DNA of 36,870 bases from Thermoplasmata archaeon (GCA_021821635.1 JAKACH010000010.1:1-36870), one strand, 5' to 3'; positions 26,213 through 36,458 are shown, counted from the stretch's first letter. Notes: a model not told the origin generated them from the letters alone. Made by a program: numbers and translations.

Positions 26213-28663
26213 TCACCTTGGCCTGGAGAGCCATCTTCTCAGGGCCCTGTATTCTATGTATATATCAACCAGGACTAGAAGGCCGAACAGCCCGAGCAGC
26301 AGCGGTATCCCCAGGCCGGGTATTGTCTCAAACTGCGGCCCTATGAAGGATCCGACCTCGCTGTCGAATGGCTCCGTATAAGCCGTAATCATGGATTCTG
26401 AACCGACAGTCATTGATGCCGGAGCCGAGTAGCGTGCGTATTGCGTATTGTTGTAAATATATTGAAGAAGTGAAGGCTGGAAATAGTAGTAACCGGGTCT
26501 TGTGAGGTTGTATCTAACAATGAATGAAGCGCTCGAATGAGCTGCTATACTGACGAAGGTATGATTCCCGGACCCGAATGTTCCCAGTATGAGAGACGAG
26601 TAATCGGTCGAGAAAGGTGATGTCACCCTGACATTGTATATCGGGTCAGAACCATTGTTCCAGACTGTCGCTCTCACCAATACGGAAGTAGCAGATGTTG
26701 CGTTGATCAACGTGGAGAGTGCTACGGACTGTGTTACCCTGCTTGATATGTTTCCAAGAACAGTATCCGGGCCAACGGAAACAGATGTGTTAACGTGGAC
26801 ACCAGGATACGAGGAGTTGAGTCCCATCGATTTCACAATGCTTGCATTATTTGAAAATACATTGACGAAATAGCCACCCAGCCCGGGTATGCTGATATTA
26901 TACGGATACGATCCTGGCGCAATGAGCATCATCATTTCCGGATTGGGGGAATTGAGGGTGAAGGTCTGATCTATTCCAGTAAGCATGCTGACAGTTAGGT
27001 TATCCTTTCCAGTGTGTGAGCTGATCCTGAAGTCGTTGGATGCAAACAGGCCCGCGAACTGCACCATGCCAGAGGGACCGATCCCGGATGTGTTAACGCT
27101 GACAGGGAAGACATTACTGAAGCCTGAGAACTCGGGGGCCGCAACGAACCCGCTCATGAATATGGCGGATCCGAGTGTATCATTCTGGCTTCCGGGAACA
27201 ACCCATCCATTGCTTACCTCGGATCCAAGGAGGTCCGCTGCAATACCACTGGTGAATGATGGAATCGCATTCTTTGTAAAGTTTGCAATGGCTCCCCCGA
27301 ACGCTGCATCCGACCCATAAATGAAGAAGGATGTGCCTGCCAGTCCAGGGATCTTGGTGCTGCCTGAGCCGGAGAAGCTGAAAATAAGTACCTGGCTGCT
27401 TATGCCATACTCTGAAAACACTTTCTGTGCAGCAGAGCTTGCCGTTGAAGTCGAAACATTGCTGTTGAAACCGACCAGGAGAAGCTCCGGAGGCAGGAGG
27501 TTCAGAAGGCTCTTGAGGCTGACAGTCCCAATCCCGGCTGATGCTGATCTTGTCAGTGGATTGTAAAGCATGTTCATCAGCGAGGACGAGGACATCATGA
27601 TAGCGAAGGTCGCGCCATCAAGACCCGAAGGCGATATCGCCGAACCATTCGATGCGCTCTGCATCATCGTCAGCAGGGTGTACACTGAGCCGTTCGGCGA
27701 GACAAGGAAATTAGCCGTCTGGGTAGAAGATCCCTGTACGGAGACATTTGAATATTGTTGCAGGAGCAATCCGCTTCCTGTCATGGATGAGTAAGCGTAA
27801 TATGGAAGATATGCAAGGGCCGCAGGATCTGATGCCATATTTTTCTCAAGTCCAACGCTTGCCGCTGGACTGTTCAGAGAACTGTTTCCACTGCCTATCG
27901 GCGCCAAAATGGTTCCCATTAGCAGGAAAACCAGCACGATTGCTACAAGTATTGTCAGAACGGGAGCAGCGCTTGCCGGTGGAGCAGAATTCGCTTCTGC
28001 TGAGGACACCCTCTTCTTTCTGAAGACTTTTCCTATAAGAAATCCTACAATGCCTGCAACTGCCACCACTATTACAAAGTTTATGATATCGTAAATTGCA
28101 AATGGGAGGATTGCAGATTCGATGCTGGAAACTCCAGCACCTCCTCCGAATAAGGATGATTCAAGTCCCGGCAGGATATAAGGTATCCTCCTTATGATTG
28201 GCTCGTTGACAAGCGATGCCAGGTTGGTTCCCTGTGGAACAGCACTTATGAAGGAAGAGAAGCCGCCAAGCGCCGAAGTCGAAAGTCCCGATCCTCCCAC
28301 GCCAGGTATTGGAAGGGATCCGCCTGATCCAAGCAGGCCTGTCTGGCTTACTATATAGAAACCTGTCAGAATGATGAAGAACCATGAAAGGCTGAAAACG
28401 GATATAGCAGCGCCAATCGCCCTGCTTCCCTTGCCTGCTGCTAGCCCTATTACGACTGCAACCATAATCTGCGTTGTAATGAGCAACGTACTGCCGAGGG
28501 GGTTTCCAAGAACAAAATACAGAAGTCCGAACAGTACGTACACTTCTGGTCCGAAATGAGGAGAAAGCCAGTTCTCCAGCGGAACATAGAAGGAGGAGAG
28601 GACAAAGAACTCCATAAGAGCAAGAACTGTAAATCCTGCCAGAATACCGCTTAGCTTTCCCAT
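26213..28663 (-). CDS. Large membrane-anchored protein with extracellular region, hypothetical
   Basis: 816 aa; N-terminal TM helices, ~400 aa Ser/Asn/Thr-rich probable exterior domain, C-terminal TM LLLGLFGLLVLVDIYIEYRALRRW. Confidence 0.65.
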   Translation of the reverse strand: MGKLSGILAGFTVLALMEFFVLSSFYVPLENWLSPHFGPEVYVLFGLLYFVLGNPLGSTLLITTQIMVAVVIGLAAGKGSRAIGAAISVFSLSWFFIILTGFYIVSQTGLLGSGGSLPIPGVGGSGLSTSALGGFSSFISAVPQGTNLASLVNEPIIRRIPYILPGLESSLFGGGAGVSSIESAILPFAIYDIINFVIVVAVAGIVGFLIGKVFRKKRVSSAEANSAPPASAAPVLTILVAIVLVFLLMGTILAPIGSGNSSLNSPAASVGLEKNMASDPAALAYLPYYAYSSMTGSGLLLQQYSNVSVQGSSTQTANFLVSPNGSVYTLLTMMQSASNGSAISPSGLDGATFAIMMSSSSLMNMLYNPLTRSASAGIGTVSLKSLLNLLPPELLLVGFNSNVSTSTASSAAQKVFSEYGISSQVLIFSFSGSGSTKIPGLAGTSFFIYGSDAAFGGAIANFTKNAIPSFTSGIAADLLGSEVSNGWVVPGSQNDTLGSAIFMSGFVAAPEFSGFSNVFPVSVNTSGIGPSGMVQFAGLFASNDFRISSHTGKDNLTVSMLTGIDQTFTLNSPNPEMMMLIAPGSYPYNISIPGLGGYFVNVFSNNASIVKSMGLNSSYPGVHVNTSVSVGPDTVLGNISSRVTQSVALSTLINATSATSVLVRATVWNNGSDPIYNVRVTSPFSTDYSSLILGTFGSGNHTFVSIAAHSSASFIVRYNLTRPGYYYFQPSLLQYIYNNTQYARYSAPASMTVGSESMITAYTEPFDSEVGSFIGPQFETIPGLGIPLLLGLFGLLVLVDIYIEYRALRRWLSRPR

Positions 28664-28855
28664 CTGACCCTGCTATTCAAAACAACAAATAAATATATTC
28701 CTTTTATAGTTGGTTCCTTCTTGCAATAAGAGAAAATTATTATTACCAGTATTCGCCCAGTATATCTGCAAGGCAAAGATGAACGATTTTCCACGCATCT
28801 TGTATGCGAAATTAAGCAGGAAGAAAGCATATCTTACCCTTCAACATTACAGAAC

Positions 28856-29788
28856 GTGTTTCAGGTGGAGAAATTCCTGGATGAAGGCCAGGAATATATC
28901 AGGAATAGTGTTGTGGGAAAGGCCATTGTGGCGTGCTCCGGCGGCCTAGACAGCACGATAGTTGCTATACTCGCGAACAGGGCAATCGGAAACAAAGCGA
29001 CGGCTGTCTTCATAGACACCGGTTTCATAAGAATAGGCGAGAAGGAAAAGACAGAGGCAACATTTAAAAAGTTCAACCTCAACTACAGGATCATAGATGC
29101 ATCAGCAGCTTTCATAAGTGGCCTGAAAGGCGTCACGGATCCTGAAAGAAAGAGGAAAATCATAGGGAAGGTATTCATAGAGGAGTTTGAGAAGGTGGCA
29201 AAGGAGATAGGTGCAGAGAGCCTCATGCAGGGCACCATAGCTCCTGACTGGATAGAAAGTGGTGGTGGCGTCCGGGACGTAATAAAGTCCCACCACAACG
29301 TCGGAGGCCTGCCGGAAAAGATGAACCTGAAGCTTGTTGAGCCTCTACGCGATCTCTACAAGGACGAGATAAGGGAAATTGCCAAATACCTGGGGCTGGA
29401 ATCCTCCAAGCAGCCTTTTCCAGGACCTGGACTGGCGGTCAGGATACTTGGCGACATCACACCTGAGCGGATCGCCATCATTAAGCGAGTAACCGAGATC
29501 GTGGAAAGAGAGGTTGAGGCAAAGCTAAAAAACAGTTTACCATGGCAGTATTTTGCCATACTTACGCCGGTGAGAACAACTGGAGTCCATGGCGACAAGC
29601 GGTCATTCGGCGAAACAATTGCGATAAGGATGTTCGAAACCAGCGATGCTATGAGCGGTACATTCTCGAAGCCACCATGGGATTTCCTGGATCAGCTGTC
29701 CACGAAGATCACGAACGCCGTGACCGAAGTCAACAGGGTTGTCTACGACATCACGAACAAGCCACCTGCAACGATAGAATGGGAATGA
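28856..29788 (+). CDS. guaAB: GMP synthase [glutamine-hydrolysing] subunit B (PP-ATPase)
   Basis: [80 protein letters not shown]. Confidence 0.95.
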   Translation: MFQVEKFLDEGQEYIRNSVVGKAIVACSGGLDSTIVAILANRAIGNKATAVFIDTGFIRIGEKEKTEATFKKFNLNYRIIDASAAFISGLKGVTDPERKRKIIGKVFIEEFEKVAKEIGAESLMQGTIAPDWIESGGGVRDVIKSHHNVGGLPEKMNLKLVEPLRDLYKDEIREIAKYLGLESSKQPFPGPGLAVRILGDITPERIAIIKRVTEIVEREVEAKLKNSLPWQYFAILTPVRTTGVHGDKRSFGETIAIRMFETSDAMSGTFSKPPWDFLDQLSTKITNAVTEVNRVVYDITNKPPATIEWE

Positions 29789-29807
29789 TATACATCTCCA
29801 GGGATCA

Positions 29808-29965
29808 GTAACTATAATCTCCTATCCATTCTCCAGGTTGCACTATGGACCTCCAGGCAAGGAAAAGAGAGGTTGGGATAACCTCAGATATATTGAGATT
29901 CTCGCTGGGATCACGGAACCTGTTGACATTATCGAGACCCACGACTCCCCAAAAAGAATGGAACC
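29808..29965 (+). pseudogene. Frameshifted C-terminal remnant of a cystathionine gamma-synthase/lyase-like PLP enzyme
   Basis: Across frames: TIISYPFSRLHYGPPGKEK / REVGITSDILRFSLGSR / EPVDIIETHDSPKRME, corresponding to the family C-terminal pattern 'ESLISYP..mtH......R...GI.d.liR.SVGiE..ddii.dl'. Confidence 0.6.
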
Positions 29966-30001
29966 CCGAGATTCCTGGGGAAAAGAACCTGAAGTACCCG
30001 G

Positions 30002-30658
30002 TCAATTTCTTCGTTTTTCAAGGAATTTCTTCATTTCGTCAAAGAAAAAAGATGGATTATCCAGATACGCAGCGTGTTTCGCTCCCGGAACAATCTTGAG
30101 GTTTGAATTCTTTACAAGGTTTTTCAGGAGGACTCCTTCCTCCTTCTTTATGACATCGTCAAATTCTCCCCAGAGTATGAGCAATGGAACTTGAACGCGT
30201 GGAAGATCATCCTTCATTGCCTCCACACCTGCGGTCCCGATGACAACTGCGGATGAGACGATGTCTGGATAATCAACGAGAGTCCTCAGGGTGATGCCGC
30301 CTCCCATGGAAGGTCCTACGAGGGTGAAATCATGCAGCCCGAGTTTTCCGCCGAAATCAAGTACAAACCTTGAAGAGTTCTTGAAATTCCTTGAAAATTT
30401 ATACTCAGGGTTGTCCTGTGAATTCCCGAATCCGGGATAATCAGGTGCATACACGTCATATCCATTTGCGGAGAAAAAGTCAAACGCCTTGATTCCCATC
30501 CAGTCCCTTGAAGTAAAGCTTCTCCCGTGAAGAAGTACCAGCGATCCGCCGTGCTTCAGCGATATGGATGATCTGTAAAATACCTTATATCCTCCAATTT
30601 CTACGTAGGATTCATTTATCATGGCATGGTATCTGATGATAGTATTTGTCCGTTTCAA
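30002..30658 (-). CDS. Alpha/beta hydrolase fold protein
   Basis: LVLLHGRSFTSRDWMG, DVYAPDYPGFGNS, FTLVGPSMGGGITLR, ILWGEFDDVI, AKHAAYLDNPSFF. Confidence 0.85.
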   Translation of the reverse strand: MKRTNTIIRYHAMINESYVEIGGYKVFYRSSISLKHGGSLVLLHGRSFTSRDWMGIKAFDFFSANGYDVYAPDYPGFGNSQDNPEYKFSRNFKNSSRFVLDFGGKLGLHDFTLVGPSMGGGITLRTLVDYPDIVSSAVVIGTAGVEAMKDDLPRVQVPLLILWGEFDDVIKKEEGVLLKNLVKNSNLKIVPGAKHAAYLDNPSFFFDEMKKFLEKRRN

Positions 30659-31005
30659 TCATTGTCACATCGGACTGTAATAATGTTACAGCATTCAAGG
30701 CAAGAAAACTCCGACCTTCATTGAAGATATAAATTTCTGCACTTTTATGCATTGCAAAGTCTTCAAGGTTCAGGCTGAGGCTACGCCAGTGAAAACCATG
30801 AGGGTGTCGTGCATGAGATTCCCCATGCAGCGACTAATCCCAAAGGACTTCGACACGCGGTTGCGTATTTCTATATTCAGCAGTCCAATTGGAGGAATGG
30901 GTTGAATGCATATTTCGATTGCATACAGACTGGCATGAAAGAGATGAGCTGATACCCAGAGAGATGCAACTTTCCGCGCCGGAAGGCCGCCAATACTCGA
31001 TAAAT

Positions 31006-31117
31006 CTGGGTGCTTCTGGCTGCTTTCATCCAGCCAATCGTTGCGGTTCAATGAGTCTTCACTCATGGGTGTAGGAAGCCAGGAACAAGCCGCTTCCGTC
31101 AGGGAGGGGTAGTTGAC
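31006..31117 (+). pseudogene. Solo right-end remnant of the tnpB element (tnpB 3' end plus terminal hairpin)
   Basis: CFWLLSSSQSLRFNESS aligns with TnpB YFRLLSTSQSLRSDESM; DNA shares ccagccaatcgttgcg and terminal ggggtagttgac; hairpin ccgcttcc-gtca-gggagggg. Confidence 0.75.
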
Positions 31118-31213
31118 TCGTACAGGTCCTATACTTGTTCACTTATAGCATTCTATGTCTTGTTAACGCCAAATAAATATATTGAGAAGATATTAGCCTG
31201 AAAGGTAGTAACT

Positions 31214-31831
31214 TTGGAAGGAGATAATATTCAGGCAGAACAGCTGCTCATACCTGAGGAAGAATACCAGAAGTCTGGTGTGCATATCGGAACGCAGGTC
31301 AAATCCAGCGACATGGTGGATTACATCTTCAAGATCAGGAACGACGGCTTATACATCCTCGACATCAAGAAGACAAATCACAAGCTCATCGTCGCAGGCA
31401 GCATGCTTGCAAGGATTGAGCCGTCACAAATTCTCGTTGTTGCACAGAGGCAATATGCATTCAGGCCGGTATCTAAATTCTCAGAGGTAACAGGAGTCAA
31501 GGCGATAATCGGCAGGTTTGTTCCCGGCACGCTCACGAACCCGCAGCTGCAGAACTACACAGAAGCAAGGGCAATAGTTGTTACTGACCCGCTTGCAGAT
31601 ACCCAGGCAATAAAGGAAGCTATTAGGATAGGAATACCCATAATTGCGCTGTGCGATGCAAACAACAAGACCGATTACATTGATCTTGTTATACCGACGA
31701 ACAACAAGGGCAGGCGATCCCTGGCAGTTGTGTACTGGCTTCTTGCAAGGGAGATACTGAAGAACAGGGGAACTATTTCAGATTATCAGGCATTCAACTA
31801 TGCAATCGATGACTTCGAGGCGCAGATATAA
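31214..31831 (+). CDS. rpsB: 30S ribosomal protein S2
   Basis: HIGTQVKSSDMVDYIFKIRNDGLYILDIKKT, FVPGTLTNPQ, IPIIALCDANNKTDYIDLVIPTNNKGRRSLAVVYWLLAREIL; TTG start. Confidence 0.95.
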   Translation: MEGDNIQAEQLLIPEEEYQKSGVHIGTQVKSSDMVDYIFKIRNDGLYILDIKKTNHKLIVAGSMLARIEPSQILVVAQRQYAFRPVSKFSEVTGVKAIIGRFVPGTLTNPQLQNYTEARAIVVTDPLADTQAIKEAIRIGIPIIALCDANNKTDYIDLVIPTNNKGRRSLAVVYWLLAREILKNRGTISDYQAFNYAIDDFEAQI

Positions 31832-31832
31832 C

Positions 31833-32723
31833 CTAGACATCAATTCTTCTTGATACTGAAAAATATCTTATCTTGCCATTGTCGAAAAAGGCAACCAGAA
31901 ACATTTTCCTGACTGCCGAGGCAACCCTCACGGCCCTGGCGATCTCATACCACTTTATCCTGGCACCGTCGTTTATGTGCAGCAGGTATTCTGCATGATC
32001 CTCAACACTCTTCACATACAGGCGGAGATCGGATCCATACTTGAAACCTGTTCTCGCCGCAATCCCTCTTTTCCCGAGATCGCTTATCACAAGATCCTTC
32101 ATGGCAACTGAAATCCCGGCATCAACGAGATCCGGGCGATCCAGTATGTATATGTCGTAACCAAGCTTCTTCATGTTCGCATGATCCAATGGTCCAGCCG
32201 CAAGACGGAATCCTCCCAGCATAACCGCCGATCCCGTCTGGGAAACATGATGCATTTCTCCAGCAGGTTCGGCCTCAGCGACATCGTACATCGATGTGCC
32301 GCCGTCTCCATCCACAATGGAGTAAGTCGTGGCTTCATCATGGGTGCGGTGCAAGAGGTCAAGAAAATCCTGCTCGCTTGCAACCGTCAACCTGCCCTTC
32401 CATGCCTTCTCGTCTTTTTTCCTGTAAAAAAGCTGGTCCTGCTCGACCTTCAGCACGTAACCCTTCATCTTAAGGTGTGAAAAAGCGATGAGCATTTCCA
32501 TATCTCCCTCCTCAGAAAGAACCTTTTGCAAAAGATCCAGCCTGGATCCAGCATCGAAATCCCTGAAGATAGATTTCGCGTGCATGGCAAGAAAGCCCAG
32601 CTCGAATCTCGTAAGGTTAAGATCCTGTTCGACAATCGAGCCAATTCTATATCTATTATAGACCTGGCTGGGAACTGATCGTTCTACTTCGAATGAATGC
32701 TGGCCGCATAAGATCCTTGGCAT
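31833..32723 (-). CDS. endA: tRNA-splicing endonuclease (two-repeat, homodimeric type likely)
   Basis: ARTGFKYGSDLRLYVKSVEDHAEYLLHINDGARIKWYEIARAVRVASAVRKMFLVAFF contains the expected Tyr/His/Lys catalytic positions; N-terminal related repeat. Confidence 0.88.
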   Translation of the reverse strand: MPRILCGQHSFEVERSVPSQVYNRYRIGSIVEQDLNLTRFELGFLAMHAKSIFRDFDAGSRLDLLQKVLSEEGDMEMLIAFSHLKMKGYVLKVEQDQLFYRKKDEKAWKGRLTVASEQDFLDLLHRTHDEATTYSIVDGDGGTSMYDVAEAEPAGEMHHVSQTGSAVMLGGFRLAAGPLDHANMKKLGYDIYILDRPDLVDAGISVAMKDLVISDLGKRGIAARTGFKYGSDLRLYVKSVEDHAEYLLHINDGARIKWYEIARAVRVASAVRKMFLVAFFDNGKIRYFSVSRRIDV

Positions 32724-33244
32724 CAGTTCTTACCTTTCTGTACGAACTTGCCAGCCAGGGAATCAACGAGCGCATCGAGGAACCTGACAGAATCACCGTT
32801 ATTCTTTGCGCTTGTGAGCACATATGGAACCCCATGCTTGTCTGCAACCTCCTTCAGTTCCTTCTCCCAGAACTGGGCCTCGTACCTGAGATCCTGCTTT
32901 GTCGCAACCAGGATACGGACGGACTTGTCCGAAAATGTCTTCGTATATTTCAGGAGCATATCCGCATCATCAAGGGAATGCCCGTTTGTGACATCGGATA
33001 CGATTACGATTGCATTTGAACCGGAAAGAAGCTTGTCGTCACCACCGCCAGTTCCAAGTTCAAGGAAGAAGATGTCTGCACTGATATTCTGACCTGATTT
33101 TTCGTATACCACCGACTTCCTCTTCATCGCCTTGGGGTCGAAACCCGCGGCGTCGGAACCGTATACGATCCTGGAAACTAGAGAACTCTTCCCGACACCT
33201 GCCGGGCCGATTAGACTAACTTTCCAGATTTTCTTTGAATCCAT
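32723..33244 (-). CDS. Ras-like small GTP-binding protein
   Basis: KVSLIGPAGVGKSSLVSRIVYG (P-loop), ATKQD (N/TKxD), VLTSAKN (SAK). Confidence 0.8.
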   Translation of the reverse strand: MDSKKIWKVSLIGPAGVGKSSLVSRIVYGSDAAGFDPKAMKRKSVVYEKSGQNISADIFFLELGTGGGDDKLLSGSNAIVIVSDVTNGHSLDDADMLLKYTKTFSDKSVRILVATKQDLRYEAQFWEKELKEVADKHGVPYVLTSAKNNGDSVRFLDALVDSLAGKFVQKGKN

Positions 33245-33578
33245 TCCGCAGTTTATTCTAGCTTTTTAAATAATTTTTGCCTTTTCTCGTGTTATCAGGC
33301 ATAAGCATTTTTCTGTGCCGTGGTGACAGGAATGCAGGGAACATATAATTTGTTCCCAATCTTTGGCAGAAAGAAGGGGTGCCCCCTCCATCCTTTATGC
33401 AGGCATATCCCAAGCACAGAACAGTTTCCGGATAGGCCGATATAAAAGGTATTTCAGTCGCAGTGCCTGAGATTAGTTTCGTTGCGGTTTGTCGCATCCG
33501 AAAAATACGGAAAGTGCCTTAATCACTCAATCCGTTGAAGACTTTATATGCTTACCGGCAATTACTTATTTGATCTAT

Positions 33579-34808
33579 ATGAAATTCACCTTTTCCAGCA
33601 TGCTGTCCGAGATGAAGCCGTCCGAGATAAGGGAACTGCTTAAAATGGCCAACACGAAGGGCCTGATATCATTCGGTGGAGGGATGCCGGATCCAGCCAC
33701 CTTTCCTATAAAGGATCTTGAGTCAATAATGGCAGACATTTTCAAGAACTATTCATCCAATGCTTTCCAGTATGGCGTAACTCAGGGAATAAAGCCGCTG
33801 AGGGAGCAGATAAAGAGGCTGGTCAAGGAAACCGAGAATATCGACTGCACAGAAGACCAGATCAACGTAACGAGCGGCTCCCAGCAGGCCCTGTACGCAG
33901 TATCAAAGGTGCTCGTGCCTCCAGGCGAATCCGTCATCACAGAACTTCCCACATATGTAGGGGCTATAAGCGCCAACAACGCAAACATGGTGAACATGGT
34001 TGGAATTGAGATGGATGAACATGGAATGAGAACGGATCTTCTCGAGGACAAGCTATCGGAAATGAAATCAAATGGAAAGCCGCCAAAATTCATATACGTT
34101 ATACCAAACTTCCATAATCCTGCAGGATACACGCTTTCTCTTGAGAGGAGAAAGCATCTCATAGAACTCGCCGTTGATTATAACATACCGATAGTTGAGG
34201 ACAATCCCTATGGCGAATTGCGATACTATGGATCAAAGATACCGAGCATCAAGAGCATGGACCCGGATAATTATGTCATATACATGGGAACTTTCTCGAA
34301 GGTTATGACCCCGGGCTTGAGGATAGGCTATGTGCTCGGTGACCAGGAATTCATCTCAAAGGTGAACCTGCTAAAGCAGGCCCTGGATCTTTCAACCAAC
34401 ACGCTGTCAGAATACGTGGCATATGAGTATTTAAAGCGTGATATAATGAAGAAGCAGATACCGAAGAACATTGAGATATACAGGAAGAAGAGAGACGCAA
34501 TGCTCAAGGCGCTGTCGGAAAATTTCCCTGAAAATTCAAAGTGGTCCAAGCCTGACGGCGGTATGTTCGTCTGGGCAACCGTGGACCCGGCGATAGACAC
34601 AACCAGGATGCTTGCAAGATCCGTAAAGAACGGGGTTGCATACATAAGCGGGGTATCGTTCCATCCCAACGCCGAGAAAAGGAACAATATGCGCATAAAT
34701 TTCAGCTATCCATCGATCGAGGACATCCATGAGGGCATCAGGCGCCTTTCAAAGACACTGGAAGAGGAGTCAGCTGAAATAGCAAGCTCTCCTGCAAAGG
34801 CATCCTAA
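33579..34808 (+). CDS. PLP-dependent aminotransferase, class I/II (LysN/2-aminoadipate aminotransferase-like)
   Basis: LISFGGGMPDPATFP, YVIPNFHNPAGYTLS, IYMGTFSKVMTPGLRIGYVLG. ORF track start 33489; ATG 33579 fits homologue N-termini. Confidence 0.85.
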   Translation: MKFTFSSMLSEMKPSEIRELLKMANTKGLISFGGGMPDPATFPIKDLESIMADIFKNYSSNAFQYGVTQGIKPLREQIKRLVKETENIDCTEDQINVTSGSQQALYAVSKVLVPPGESVITELPTYVGAISANNANMVNMVGIEMDEHGMRTDLLEDKLSEMKSNGKPPKFIYVIPNFHNPAGYTLSLERRKHLIELAVDYNIPIVEDNPYGELRYYGSKIPSIKSMDPDNYVIYMGTFSKVMTPGLRIGYVLGDQEFISKVNLLKQALDLSTNTLSEYVAYEYLKRDIMKKQIPKNIEIYRKKRDAMLKALSENFPENSKWSKPDGGMFVWATVDPAIDTTRMLARSVKNGVAYISGVSFHPNAEKRNNMRINFSYPSIEDIHEGIRRLSKTLEEESAEIASSPAKAS

Positions 34809-34814
34809 GGCAAC

Positions 34815-35783
34815 ATGGCAACGATCCTCGGCGGCACTTTTTCTTATCTTCACAAGGGACACAGGGCACTTCTAGACGCTGCGGTTTCACTTGGCGAGCC
34901 TGTAATAGTGGGATTGACAACCGACGAGTTTGCGGGATCCAGGAAGAATTACAGCATCCCTTCATACAGGAAGAGATACGAGGCCGTTTCCCGGTACCTG
35001 GCGGGCAGGTGCAAATCCTACAGCATCCGGGAGCTTGGATCCGAAGAAGGGAACTCCACGCTTGATCCTGAATACAATGCAATTGTCGTATCGCATGAAA
35101 CGGAAGCCGTTGCTATCCGAATAAACAGGGAGCGTATCTCGCGTGGCCTGAAAGCGCTGAGGATCGTGAGGGTGCCGGTTATAAGGGGGGATGATCTTAT
35201 TGCGGTCAAGTCTTCCAGGATTGCTTCCGGGGCAATTGATACTGAGGGCAGGCGCCTGAAGCCTGTATCTGCTATCATATCGACCAACAACAGCCTGAAG
35301 CACTCTGCAGCGAAGACATACTTCTCCTCCATTTTCAAGGAGAGCAGCGTTTCCATAAACAGGGCATACAGCACCAGGAGCGACCAGCCATTCGGCGATG
35401 ATACCATGCAGATGGCCGTGAGCCGTGCGGAGCAGTCCGCCGGCAAGGCGGATTATTCGATAGGCATCGAGTCTGGGTTATTCCAGGACAGCGCATCAGG
35501 CAGGTACTTCGATTTCCACTGCTGCTGCATCATAGACATCATAGGCGAGCGATCATACGGATTCAGCAGCGGTTTCAATATACCATGTCACATAGTAGAC
35601 GAGATCAAGAAGGGAATGGACATGTCCCACGCTTTTGAAGCGCTTTATGGAATAGGCGGCATCGGCGAAAAGGAGGGAATTGTCGGTTACCTTACAGACA
35701 ACAGGCTGACCCGTGAAACGCTCATACTTGAGTCACTGAGGAATGCAATGTCCACAAGATTCTCGAAACTGAACTACGATTGA
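34815..35783 (+). CDS. coaD: Phosphopantetheine adenylyltransferase (archaeal CoaD) fused to a DUF84/inosine-xanthosine triphosphatase-like domain
   Basis: N-terminus ATILGGTFSYLHKGHRALLDAA (nucleotidyltransferase HxGH); C-terminal half AIISTNNSLKHSAAKTYFSSIF...ADYSIGIESGLF...GIGGIGEKEGIVGYLTDNRLTRETLILESLRNA. Confidence 0.85.
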   Translation: MATILGGTFSYLHKGHRALLDAAVSLGEPVIVGLTTDEFAGSRKNYSIPSYRKRYEAVSRYLAGRCKSYSIRELGSEEGNSTLDPEYNAIVVSHETEAVAIRINRERISRGLKALRIVRVPVIRGDDLIAVKSSRIASGAIDTEGRRLKPVSAIISTNNSLKHSAAKTYFSSIFKESSVSINRAYSTRSDQPFGDDTMQMAVSRAEQSAGKADYSIGIESGLFQDSASGRYFDFHCCCIIDIIGERSYGFSSGFNIPCHIVDEIKKGMDMSHAFEALYGIGGIGEKEGIVGYLTDNRLTRETLILESLRNAMSTRFSKLNYD

Positions 35784-35845
35784 GGATTATAGCTAAAGCA
35801 GTCAGATAAAGGTTAAATACATTTATAAACTTAGAAGATGATAAT

Positions 35846-36145
35846 ATGGTAACTAAAGAGGAAATCCTCAATGCACTTCAATCCGTATCAGATCCTGAAA
35901 TTGGCATGGATATCGTGAACCTGGGTCTTGTATACGAAGTACAGATAAACGACGACAAGGTCTACATTAAAATGACCATGACTGCACCTACCTGCCCCGT
36001 AACTCCATGGATACTGGCAGAGGCACAGAGGGTTGTGGAGAACCTTCAGGGTGTGGAGGCTGCCGATGTCGAGCTGGTATGGGAACCCCCATGGAATCCG
36101 TCCCTCATGACGGATTATGCCAAAGAACAGCTCAACATGATGTGA
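35846..36145 (+). CDS. MIP18/DUF59 family metal-sulfur cluster assembly factor
   Basis: EILNALQSVSDPEIGMDIVNLGLVYEV...MTMTAPTCPVTPWILAEAQ. Confidence 0.9.
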   Translation: MVTKEEILNALQSVSDPEIGMDIVNLGLVYEVQINDDKVYIKMTMTAPTCPVTPWILAEAQRVVENLQGVEAADVELVWEPPWNPSLMTDYAKEQLNMM

Positions 36146-36164
36146 TTGCGCCTTCAAATCCGAC

Positions 36165-36458
36165 TTATTTTGCCGGTGCAGGCAGGCAGATCATCTTTCC
36201 TTCCTTCAGATCCGGGAACACCGCCGCTTCATTGCTGTAGGAAGATTCGGAAAGACAGAACAACTTTCTTACGCTCGATTCAAGCAGGTACAGGTGGTAT
36301 TTCTCCGGAAATCCTTCCGGAGTCGAGAAAAGTTCCACGTGACCCGTTATCTTCCAGGATAGAGAATCGGATCTTACGGTTTCCGAAGAGCATCTGCTGC
36401 ATTTTTGCTCGTCCCGCATCGTGATGGATCTGCATTTCGGGCATATATAGAGGGACAT
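36165..36458 (-). CDS. DUF35/OB-fold zinc-ribbon protein (thiolase partner)
   Basis: YICPKCRSITMRDEQKCSRCSSETV zinc ribbon followed by OB-like region; ATGA overlap with the upstream thiolase. Confidence 0.75.
   Translation of the reverse strand: MSLYICPKCRSITMRDEQKCSRCSSETVRSDSLSWKITGHVELFSTPEGFPEKYHLYLLESSVRKLFCLSESSYSNEAAVFPDLKEGKMICLPAPAK

Noticed and set aside
26634-28094. Several plus-strand ORFs opposite the 816-aa membrane protein
   Set aside because: Antisense shadows of a long, coherent membrane-protein ORF.
30770-31066. 98-aa minus-strand ORF
   Set aside because: Overlaps the tnpB right-end remnant on the opposite strand; no recognisable domain.
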